A DNA stretch of 5,859 bases from assembly GCA_021161885.1 (NCBI GenBank), contig JAGGZS010000237.1, positions 1 to 5,859 on the forward strand, written 5' to 3'. A model generated the notes under the pieces. It was given only the letters and a program-made list of their open reading frames with translations. It had not been told where the DNA came from and ran no database searches. This document shows positions 1-5,790 of this stretch, piece after piece. Each line of letters begins with the position of its first letter. The stretch's first letter is position 1. Source of the DNA: a bacterium. Its GTDB lineage: Bacteria > Auribacterota > Auribacteria > Auribacterales > Auribacteraceae. The translations under genes and the position numbers were made by a program.

Positions 1-323
1 ATATAATCATTAAAATTCAGGCGGGATTTGTAATGTTCGAATATCTCGCTTAGTCCGGTAATAAAAATGACATTAGCCGGCGGGTTTTTGTCTCTGGCTT
101 TTATAGCTAAATCGATACCTGTTACTTCGGGCATATTTATGTCGGTAATTAAGATATCTATGGTTTGCGAATCAAGAATATTTAGGGCGTTTACAGAATT
201 ATCCGTGGCTATAGGTGTTATTCCTTCTGCCGTAAGAATATCTTTCATCAGTTCTAAAAACAGTGATTCATCATCAACAATAAGAATGTTTTGTTTTGAA
301 TTGGTTTTTGTTAAATCAGGCAT
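1..323 (-). CDS. Response regulator receiver domain protein, N-terminal part (cut by window edge)
   Basis: Phosphoacceptor (CheY-like) receiver domain of a two-component system; 107 residues are visible before the left edge. Seen: the acidic pocket D17-D18 in ILIVDDES, the phosphoacceptor D61 in LITDINMPE, and the conserved T89 in IFITG. The segment ending FNDY is where the conserved lysine (usually xKPF) should follow just past the edge. The start is the ATG at 321-323, preceded by AAAGGA about 13 bases upstream, a slightly long spacing. It lies 72 bases downstream of the small membrane-protein gene on the same strand, so the two could be co-transcribed; I see no clear terminator between them. 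What follows the receiver domain is outside the window, so the output (DNA binding, c-di-GMP, or a stand-alone CheY type) and any cognate kinase are unknown. The family call is firm; the function is not. Confidence 0.93.
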   Translation of the reverse strand, partial: MPDLTKTNSKQNILIVDDESLFLELMKDILTAEGITPIATDNSVNALNILDSQTIDILITDINMPEVTGIDLAIKARDKNPPANVIFITGLSEIFEHYKSRLNFNDY

Positions 324-395
324 TGCGTGTCCGTAATCCTTTCTAAAAAAAGAAATGTTAAATTAAACGAATAAAACTTTAAAGCCTAAAATTTC

Positions 396-758
396 TTATT
401 CAAAATAAAGCTGGTCAGGGCTTAAAAAATGAGTTGTTATATATCCAATAATTAAAAAAATTATCCAGAAAAAAGACAACGACGATTCAAAAAAAACAAT
501 AATACTTGAGGCGACAATACTTACGGCAAGCACATAAAAACCTATACGGAATAAGTGCCAAACAGCCAAAGTGCTCAAAACATTAATTACCGCGCAAAAT
601 CCCCCTAATATGAGAAGGATAGCATTTTTTCGCAATAAATCTTCAACACAATGCACGTTGCCGATAAAATTAGAAAAACATAATACGGCAAAACCGATAT
701 GTACTATTATATAAAATAATATCCAAATATTAAACGCCGCGCTTTGTGGTCTTCGCAA
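396..758 (-). CDS. Small four-helix integral membrane protein, function unknown
   Basis: A 120-residue, very hydrophobic protein that I do not recognise as a named family. Four likely membrane segments are visible, at about residues 10-32, 46-67, 71-89 and 95-112, joined by short polar loops. One loop carries HCVEDLLRKN, and the tail SPDQLYFE is short and polar. The only usable start is TTG at 756-758: an in-frame TAA lies just upstream, no methionine codon follows, and AAGG sits 7 bases before the TTG. No enzyme motif or signal peptidase site is evident. It is transcribed away from the XRE-cupin gene from an extended -10 promoter and lies upstream of the response regulator gene, so a membrane sensor or accessory role is possible but unsupported. 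Confidence is good that it is a real gene because membrane-protein composition, start signal and promoter agree. Confidence 0.72.
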   Translation of the reverse strand: MRRPQSAAFNIWILFYIIVHIGFAVLCFSNFIGNVHCVEDLLRKNAILLILGGFCAVINVLSTLAVWHLFRIGFYVLAVSIVASSIIVFFESSLSFFWIIFLIIGYITTHFLSPDQLYFE

Positions 759-791
759 TGTTTTACCTTATGCTGAACGTGTTATACCTTA
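759..791 (-). repeat. Duplicated 12-bp element TAAGGTAWAACA in the leader of the membrane-protein gene
   Basis: Read on the minus strand, TAAGGTATAACA (791-780) and TAAGGTAAAACA (770-759) match at 11 of 12 positions and are offset by 21 bases, two helical turns. The second copy supplies the AAGG ribosome-binding site directly before the TTG start. The first copy would lie at about the 5' end of the transcript predicted from the -10 at 803-808. It may be a duplicated ribosome-binding or standby site, or a pair of operator half-sites; the sequence does not decide. Confidence 0.5.
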
Positions 792-802
792 AAGTAATAT
801 TT

Positions 803-811
803 ATTATAACA
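803..811 (-). promoter_or_regulatory. Extended -10 promoter for the membrane-protein gene
   Basis: On the minus strand this reads TGTTATAAT, a perfect TATAAT hexamer with the TGn extension. No good -35 hexamer lies 16-18 bases upstream, as is usual for extended -10 promoters. The predicted start near 796 gives a leader of about 38 bases to the TTG start codon. Confidence 0.55.
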
Positions 812-818
812 GCCGCGG

Positions 819-834
819 ATGAAAAAAATTTCAT
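819..834. repeat. Perfect 6-bp inverted repeat, possible operator in the divergent region
   Basis: ATGAAA and TTTCAT are separated by AAAA, giving a perfect dyad of 16 bases. It covers the -35 position of the leftward promoter at 803-811, so a bound protein would be expected to block it. The neighbouring XRE-type regulator, transcribed divergently, is the obvious candidate binder, but this is inference. The region is very A/T-rich, so a chance dyad is possible. Confidence 0.35.
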
Positions 835-859
835 AAAAAGATAAAAATGTTTTCTTTTT

Positions 860-889
860 TTAACAAAAATCGATTATTCTTTTCATTAT
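860..889 (+). promoter_or_regulatory. Weak candidate promoter for the XRE-cupin gene
   Basis: TTAACA (860-865) and CATTAT (884-889) are separated by 18 bases, and an overlapping TATATA lies at 887-892. Both hexamers are imperfect and the surrounding DNA is nearly all A/T, so this is only the best available candidate. It would give a leader of about 35 bases. Confidence 0.22.
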
Positions 890-932
890 ATACAAAAGAA
901 AAAAATTTGCAATAATTTCAACGGTATTGGAT

Positions 933-1469
933 ATGAAAAAAAAATTTGACTTTAAAATTTTATCAAGATTAAGAAAAAAACAATCTTTCACAATAAAACA
1001 ACTTGCTAAAGAAGCTGGGCTTTCTTATTCCTCAGTCGCCGGCATTGAGCGGAACAAAATAATTCCAAACTTAGATACTTTATGCAGAATATCAAATGTT
1101 CTTGGAATGAAAGTGTCGGAGCTGGTAAATTTAGCTGAAACAAACCAGTTAAGCCTTATGCCCAAGCCCGAATCGCTAAAATTAAACGGCTTGATAACGT
1201 ACCGTTTTCTACTTGAGGATATGGAATTTATTTTCGCATACGCTCCTGTGGCTTTATTATCCGATAAAAAATTCTATACACATCCTAATTTTATGTGCTT
1301 TGTTTATGTTGTGCACGGGTTACTTAAAATAGTACTTGACGATAAAGAACAAATGATAAATCAAGGGGAACTGTTCAGTTTCAATGCAGGGCTGCCCCAT
1401 TATTTTGAAGCGAATCATAAAGACACTCAAGTAATTATTATTCGTAAACACCAATGTAATAAGAATTAA
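933..1469 (+). CDS. XRE-family transcriptional regulator with C-terminal cupin domain
   Basis: A cytoplasmic DNA-binding regulator of 178 residues, the usual length for XRE-cupin proteins. Residues 8-65 form the Cro/CI helix-turn-helix: LRKKQSFTIKQLAKEAGLS leads to a recognition helix at about SYSSVAGIERNK (31-42), then the typical PNLDTLCRISNVLGMKVSEL. Residues 98-172 form a cupin barrel ending in GELFSFNAGLPHYFEA, a good cupin motif 2 (G145, G153, H156). Cupin motif 1 is degenerate: H117-P-N replaces HxH and the usual glutamate is missing, so metal binding is doubtful. The barrel more likely senses a small ligand or only dimerises. I prefer ATG at 933 over the in-frame TTG at 927, because the weak ACGG at 921-924 is 8 bases from the ATG but only 2 from the TTG. 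Its end overlaps convergent metH by 4 bases. The target is unknown; autoregulation or control of the divergent gene is plausible. Confidence 0.9.
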   Translation: MKKKFDFKILSRLRKKQSFTIKQLAKEAGLSYSSVAGIERNKIIPNLDTLCRISNVLGMKVSELVNLAETNQLSLMPKPESLKLNGLITYRFLLEDMEFIFAYAPVALLSDKKFYTHPNFMCFVYVVHGLLKIVLDDKEQMINQGELFSFNAGLPHYFEANHKDTQVIIIRKHQCNKN

Positions 1470-3874
1470 TCTTCTAACAATTTTTTAGCTATTTCCACTG
1501 CTTCCACCGCATCCTTAGAGTATCCGTCTGCCCCAATGGTTTTTGCGTATTCAGGGGTTACAACTGCCCCTCCAACCATAAACTTCAGTGGTTTATTTTC
1601 CGTTCTGGCTATATTAATGACATTTTCCATTTCAACCATAGTTGTTGTCATAAGAGCGCTTAAGCCTATAAGCGAGATATTTTCTTTTTCCGCTGTTTTT
1701 ATTATAATTTCCGCGTCAATATCTTTACCGAGATCTATTACGTCTATTCCATTGTTTCTTAACATGAGAGCAACAATATTTTTACCGATATCGTGAATGT
1801 CGCCTTTGACTGTGGCTATAATCATCCTGCCTATTTTAGAGGCGTTTTCTTCTTCCATAAACGGTTTCAGGCATTTAAACGCTTCCTGCATTGCCTCGGT
1901 AGATAAAAGAAGTTGGGGCAGAAACAGTTCTTTATTGTTGAATTTTGCTCCGACTTCCTGCATTGCGGGAATTAAAAAATCGTCTATTATGACCATTGGT
2001 TTAGTTTTTTTATCCAGCTCAATTTTAACAGCTTTTAGGAGGGCTTCCTTATTTCCCTGAATAAGGGCTTGTTTGCAGTTTAAATCTTTTGGGTTATTTT
2101 GACCGCTATGTTGGTTAGAACCTTTTTGTATTGTTTGAATTTTCTTAACTTTATTGATATAAATAAGAGCGTTTTTGTCTCTTCCGGCAAGAAGGCTTGC
2201 TCCGTAAAAAATATTCATCGCGGTAACGAGGCACGGATTTATTATTAAAGACCCTAATCCTCTGTCGATTGCCATAGACAGAAAAGCGCTGTTGACATTT
2301 TTTCGCTCCGGCAGTCCGAAAGACACATTGCTTAATCCTACTGTGGTTAATAGATTAAGTTTATTCGCGCAATAATCTATGGTTTTAAGTGTTTGCTTAG
2401 GTGATTCCGGTGAAGCCGAAACCGTCATGGTTATTCCGTCAACCACCATTGATTCCGCGGGAATTCCTTCCTGTTTCAAGCGGGTTAATGTTTTTTTCAC
2501 AACATCTATTCTTGCCTCTCCTGTTTGGGGTATCCCGTCGTCGTTAATTGGCAGAAAAATAAAAAGGGGATTGTATTTTTTGATTGACGGAATTAATCTT
2601 TTTAATTTATCCGACTCACCGGACAAAGAATTTATAAGAGCTCTGCCCGGATATATCTTAAGCGCTTGGGCAATCACCTCCGGGTCGGAAGAATCTATGC
2701 ACAAAGGAAGACCAGAAAAGGTGGATAAATGAAATATAGCAGTTTTCATAGTCGCCAATTCGTCAATTTTAGGGACTCCCACGTTCACGTCAAGAATATC
2801 CGCTCCGGCATCTTTTTGTTCCATTGCGAAGCGTTTAACCTCCATCATACTTCCTTTAGCGAGTTCGGCAGACAATTTCTTTTTACCTGTGGGGTTAATT
2901 CGTTCACCTATAATTACAGGCGGATTGGCGTTGCTGAAAAAAACGGTTTTTGTCCGTGATGTAACAGCCCTTACAGGAACATAGGTTACGGGTTTTGGTT
3001 TTTTACCTTCAGAAATTTGTTTAATATATTTAATGTATTCAGGCGATGTGCCGCAGCATCCGCCTATTAATGCCGCACCGCTGTCTATAAATTCAGGTAT
3101 AAATTTACTAAACTGTTCTGCGGATAAATCAAAAACGGTTTCACCGTTGACTATTTTCGGCAATCCCGCATTTGGTTTAGCCATAAGAGGGACATTTGCA
3201 TACTGGCGCATAGCCTTTATTACTTTAAGCATATCGCCAGGACCTGTTGAGCAGTTTGTGCCTATACAATCTGCTCCGAGCGACTGCAAAGTGATAAGCG
3301 TAGTTACTGGGTCTGAACCGGTTAAAGTAAGCTGGTCATCGCCGAACGTAACAGATGTAATAACAGGCAGGTCGCATAAATCTTTAGCGGCAAGCAAAGC
3401 CGCTCTGGTTTCCTGAATTTCTATCATGGTTTCTATGACGATCAAATCCGCCCCGCCCGCGACTAATCCTTTAATCTGCTCGGAAAAAATATCGTATGCC
3501 TGATCAAACGATAATGATCCTAAAGGTTCAATAAAATGACCCATAGGACCTATTGCTCCCGCAACATAAATCTCTTGTCCGACAGCTTTTTTAGCTAATT
3601 TAGCCAACTGTTCGTTATACTCGAGGACTTTATCACCCAACCCGTAAGTCTCTAATTTCAGCCTATTTGCGCCGAATGTGCAGGTATATACTATATCCGA
3701 GCCTGCGTTTTTGTATGATAAATGAATACCTGATAGAACATCAGGGTTTTCAAGCGCCCATTTTTCAGGGCAAACACCTGTGGGCATCCCGCTCTTCTGA
3801 AGAAATGTGCCTACTGCTCCGTCAAGCACTAAATATTTCTGCTTTATTAATTCAAAAAATTTTTTCTTATTCAT
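1466..3874 (-). CDS. metH: Cobalamin-dependent methionine synthase, short form without reactivation domain
   Basis: Cytoplasmic 5-methyltetrahydrofolate-homocysteine methyltransferase, making methionine and tetrahydrofolate. The 802 residues show the family modules in order. The homocysteine-binding barrel (about 10-290) has the zinc cysteines C208 in GTNCSTGP and C273-C274 in GGCCGTSP. The pterin barrel (about 315-565) has IIGERINPTG, DILDVNVG, CIDSSDP and NVSFGLPER. After a polar linker (about 575-600) comes the cobalamin cap helices (about 603-675, with FLPQLLLSTEAM). The Rossmann cobalamin domain (about 682-802) has GDIHDIGKN with H694 as the lower axial ligand, then GLSALMTTTM and the MVGGA loop. 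E. coli MetH is about 1227 residues; the missing C-terminal reactivation domain is supplied by the gene immediately upstream, with overlap TAATG. GGGAG lies 8 bases before the ATG. All key residues are present, so it should be active. No metF or metK lies in the window. Confidence 0.97.
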   Translation of the reverse strand: MNKKKFFELIKQKYLVLDGAVGTFLQKSGMPTGVCPEKWALENPDVLSGIHLSYKNAGSDIVYTCTFGANRLKLETYGLGDKVLEYNEQLAKLAKKAVGQEIYVAGAIGPMGHFIEPLGSLSFDQAYDIFSEQIKGLVAGGADLIVIETMIEIQETRAALLAAKDLCDLPVITSVTFGDDQLTLTGSDPVTTLITLQSLGADCIGTNCSTGPGDMLKVIKAMRQYANVPLMAKPNAGLPKIVNGETVFDLSAEQFSKFIPEFIDSGAALIGGCCGTSPEYIKYIKQISEGKKPKPVTYVPVRAVTSRTKTVFFSNANPPVIIGERINPTGKKKLSAELAKGSMMEVKRFAMEQKDAGADILDVNVGVPKIDELATMKTAIFHLSTFSGLPLCIDSSDPEVIAQALKIYPGRALINSLSGESDKLKRLIPSIKKYNPLFIFLPINDDGIPQTGEARIDVVKKTLTRLKQEGIPAESMVVDGITMTVSASPESPKQTLKTIDYCANKLNLLTTVGLSNVSFGLPERKNVNSAFLSMAIDRGLGSLIINPCLVTAMNIFYGASLLAGRDKNALIYINKVKKIQTIQKGSNQHSGQNNPKDLNCKQALIQGNKEALLKAVKIELDKKTKPMVIIDDFLIPAMQEVGAKFNNKELFLPQLLLSTEAMQEAFKCLKPFMEEENASKIGRMIIATVKGDIHDIGKNIVALMLRNNGIDVIDLGKDIDAEIIIKTAEKENISLIGLSALMTTTMVEMENVINIARTENKPLKFMVGGAVVTPEYAKTIGADGYSKDAVEAVEIAKKLLED

Positions 3875-3887
3875 TAAAAATTCTCCC
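3872..3887 (-). promoter_or_regulatory. Translational coupling site between the reactivation gene and metH
   Basis: The stop of the upstream gene and the metH start share one base in TAATG (3876-3872). A strong Shine-Dalgarno sequence GGGAG (3887-3883), inside the end of the upstream gene, sits 8 bases before the metH ATG. Terminating ribosomes can therefore reinitiate at once, which should tie MetH synthesis to that of its reactivation partner. Confidence 0.8.
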
Positions 3888-4494
3888 AGCCGGTTAATGC
3901 CGTAATAGATTTTTCAGGGTTTAAAATATAATAATCGGTTACTTCAACTCCGATACATTTAAGGTTAAGCAGTTTGTCTATATCCGCCTGATGAGACAGG
4001 TTGAAATCGTTATAACCCGGGCTGTAACGCATAGTTGTGTTATACCCTCTCTGAAGCCCTGTCTGTTTTATATTGTCATGAAGAGCCTGCATTGCCGCCT
4101 CAACGGTCTCAGAACAAATAGCGTCCAGTATTAATCCTTTAGTTACCTCAGCGCTTTCCTGAAGATAATAATCTCTGCGCAACCCAATATCTTTACCGAT
4201 TGAAACTGCCATTACGATAATAGTATGTGAATTGGCAAGCACCTTATACAGGGATTTACTTTTTATCATAATATCCGGTTCAATTACAACAGTGTTTTCA
4301 GAAAAAGATGGATTGCAAATCTTATAAACCCCTTTTGGCTGAGCAAGCAGGCGCGCTTCTTTAGATAATTCGTCGATTAATATCTTCGTGATGCCGTCTG
4401 GTTCCGCTCCCCGTTTATACCCTAATCTACGGATAACCGGAATGTAAGGTATGGCACATGGCAACGATGATAAAAGTATTGGTTTATTATTCAT
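3874..4494 (-). CDS. Stand-alone methionine synthase reactivation (AdoMet-binding) protein
   Basis: A 206-residue counterpart of the C-terminal reactivation domain of long MetH. In that family the domain binds S-adenosylmethionine and remethylates cob(II)alamin after an electron donor reduces it, rescuing oxidised enzyme. Seen: the hallmark RYSPGYNDFNLSHQ at 156-169, matching the RxxPGY AdoMet-binding motif of MetH, and the helix ILDAICSETVEAAM at 122-135, typical of the fold. The N-terminal RRLGYKRG at 22-29 and the C-terminal LNPEKSITALTGW also match the short stand-alone form, as in Thermotoga maritima TM0269 beside its short MetH TM0268. It precedes and overlaps metH by one base, so the two are one operon. 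The ATG at 4492-4494 is the sensible start because the conserved RLGY region follows at once and no other good start exists. It has no Shine-Dalgarno sequence; the promoter suggests a leaderless mRNA. The electron donor is not encoded here. Confidence 0.92.
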   Translation of the reverse strand: MNNKPILLSSLPCAIPYIPVIRRLGYKRGAEPDGITKILIDELSKEARLLAQPKGVYKICNPSFSENTVVIEPDIMIKSKSLYKVLANSHTIIVMAVSIGKDIGLRRDYYLQESAEVTKGLILDAICSETVEAAMQALHDNIKQTGLQRGYNTTMRYSPGYNDFNLSHQADIDKLLNLKCIGVEVTDYYILNPEKSITALTGWENF

Positions 4495-4500
4495 TCTGTT

Positions 4501-4529
4501 ATGATAAATTCCAATTAACGAACGGTCAA
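4501..4529 (-). promoter_or_regulatory. Sigma70-like promoter of the metH operon, predicted leaderless
   Basis: On the minus strand TTGACC (4529-4524), a 17-base spacer and TATCAT (4506-4501) make a near-consensus promoter with 5 of 6 matches in each hexamer. Only six bases, AACAGA, lie between the -10 and the ATG at 4494, so transcription should begin at or within a base or two of the start codon. That agrees with the absence of a ribosome-binding site and leaves no room for a 5' riboswitch. Confidence 0.7.
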
Positions 4530-4531
4530 CA

Positions 4532-4557
4532 TTTTTTGCGAGGGATACCCCAAAAAA
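4532..4557. repeat. Interrupted inverted repeat next to the metH operon -35
   Basis: On the minus strand TTTTTTG (4557-4551) pairs with CAAAAAA (4538-4532). Inside it GGG (4550-4548) pairs with CCC (4544-4542) around a TAT loop, with a three-base TCG bulge. It lies between the DUF2225 stop and the -35 hexamer, ending two bases before the latter. The U run comes before and the A run after the stem on either strand, so it does not have intrinsic-terminator form. A regulator-binding site is possible. Confidence 0.45.
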
Positions 4558-4561
4558 CAGG

Positions 4562-5698
4562 TTACTGATTTATTTTAGTGTTTTCTTTGTACGAGTAAGA
4601 TATTTCCTCAATATAAGTATTTAATTTTTTTAAGTTGTACTCAAGATCACATTTTTCTGCGTATGATGTTTTTTTTCGCAGTTTCCCGTTAATAACCGCT
4701 CTTTTTTGATTGCTGGATTTGATTATTTCCCTTAAACATAAATCCCGTTTTTCCGGCATTTCGCATTTTTCATAAAGGTAAGCTATAAGTTCAAGCAGTT
4801 TCCATAGCGCTTTATCGTTTAAATCTTCGTCATGCGTAGAGGCGGCCTCAAAATTTTGAGCGGCTTTTATAAGGGCGTCCTTTTCGTTTTTAGGAATCCA
4901 GTCAAATAACGCGAAACTTTTTTCAAGCAGCAATGTTTCCGGTGAAGTAGAAATATTGTTTGATGAACTAAAAAAGTCAAGTATCTCAGATGTTTTCTCC
5001 GATAACTCCGATACCGCGTAATCAAGAGTTTCAATAATAATACTAACCTGTTCTTTTTTATAGTTAGAAAAATTATTGGTTAAAAAAGGTATTTTCCGCC
5101 CTTCAACGCAGAAATCCTTAAGGTGTTTCACCATATTAACGACTATTTTTTCTATCTCATTTAAGGGCTTTATGTTATTGGCGTTACCGCTTAATCTTTG
5201 TTCCCTGTAAAGCCATGACAAACGAAGATACAACCGTCCAATATTCCGATAAGGATACGTGTGCTTATTTTTCTCCAGAAAAAAAATTTCCCAGAAAACA
5301 GCGCAAATTATCCCTAAAATAGCGGTTGTATGATTACGCATAGAAATATTTTTTGAGTATAAGCAGTTAACCTCTTTCAAAATTTCTTTTATTATATCCG
5401 GTATATCATATTTTTTTTCTCTTAAATACGAATAATGCCGAGGAATATCGCGTTTGTTTTTGTAAGAAAATGCTTCCTGAAAATTACAATAATGGCAAAG
5501 CGGGCAAAAAATTATGGCGTAAAGGTATGGGTTAATATGATCCCAACTTTCATCGTACCATTTCCATTGGGGCACGTATTGGTCTTTCTCCCGCCGGACG
5601 GGATAATATTTATTAAAAACTGCTCCTATAAGCGTTTGTACTTCGCTTTTGGCTTCGCATACCGGACAATAAATTTTGCGTGAATAAAATGGATTCAT
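4562..5698 (-). CDS. DUF2225 family zinc-ribbon protein, function unknown
   Basis: A 378-residue, probably cytoplasmic protein whose N-terminal half fits DUF2225. Two cysteine pairs, YCPVC (C11, C14) and FCPLCHYC (C65, C68, with C71 extra), should bind one zinc. Between them the INPYLYAIIFCPLC stretch matches the family pattern of NP, aromatic residues, then CPxC. After this comes a helical region with GRLYLRLSWLYREQ (about 154-167), the family's TPR-like element. A second helical block at about 275-328, with ALWKLLELIAYLYEKC, also looks TPR-like. No signal peptide is seen, and no membrane segment is convincing. I prefer ATG at 5698 to the TTG at 5704; neither has a Shine-Dalgarno sequence. 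The gene is 67 bases upstream of the metH pair but appears to be a separate unit because that pair has its own promoter. The family has no established biochemical role known to me. The family call is moderately firm. Confidence 0.8.
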   Translation of the reverse strand: MNPFYSRKIYCPVCEAKSEVQTLIGAVFNKYYPVRREKDQYVPQWKWYDESWDHINPYLYAIIFCPLCHYCNFQEAFSYKNKRDIPRHYSYLREKKYDIPDIIKEILKEVNCLYSKNISMRNHTTAILGIICAVFWEIFFLEKNKHTYPYRNIGRLYLRLSWLYREQRLSGNANNIKPLNEIEKIVVNMVKHLKDFCVEGRKIPFLTNNFSNYKKEQVSIIIETLDYAVSELSEKTSEILDFFSSSNNISTSPETLLLEKSFALFDWIPKNEKDALIKAAQNFEAASTHDEDLNDKALWKLLELIAYLYEKCEMPEKRDLCLREIIKSSNQKRAVINGKLRKKTSYAEKCDLEYNLKKLNTYIEEISYSYKENTKINQ

Positions 5699-5734
5699 AA
5701 ACAATATATAGTTTTTATTTAAGTTTTGATATGT

Positions 5735-5740
5735 ATTATA
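5735..5740 (-). promoter_or_regulatory. Candidate -10 hexamer for the DUF2225 gene
   Basis: A perfect TATAAT on the minus strand, giving a start near 5728 and a leader of about 30 bases to the ATG. There is no recognisable -35 at 16-18 bases and no TGn extension, and the region is rich in TATA-like strings. The leader has almost no G and no ribosome-binding site. Confidence 0.3.
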
Positions 5741-5790
5741 TATATCGGCATTAAGAGTAGTTTCTTAAATAAGAAGAAAAATAATTAGAT

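Noticed and set aside
67..336. Plus-strand frame of 89 codons at the left edge.
   Set aside because: It is antisense to the response regulator receiver domain, whose conserved motifs show that the minus strand is coding.
847..915. Short plus-strand frame of 22 codons in the divergent intergenic region.
   Set aside because: It has no ribosome-binding site and is made almost entirely of A/T runs, so it is not supported as a gene.
1536..3416. Several plus-strand open frames of 76-127 codons inside metH (1536-1796, 1797-2060, 2379-2732, 2729-2959, 3033-3416).
   Set aside because: They lie antisense to a strongly conserved gene, show no recognisable domain and lack a consistent start context. 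They are frame shadows.
3667..3897. Plus-strand frame of 76 codons across the metH start.
   Set aside because: It is antisense to the metH N-terminus and the coupling site, with no domain.
4532..4557. Intrinsic terminator after the DUF2225 gene.
   Set aside because: A hairpin can form, but a U run precedes it and an A run follows it on both strands, and the G/C arm is only three pairs with a bulge.
4495..4561. Possible cobalamin or SAM riboswitch ahead of the metH operon.
   Set aside because: The gap is only 67 bases, and the likely promoter leaves no transcribed leader. No riboswitch-like helices are present.
5435..5683. Plus-strand frame of 82 codons inside the DUF2225 gene.
   Set aside because: It is antisense to the two-CPxC region, and the minus strand carries the recognisable motifs.
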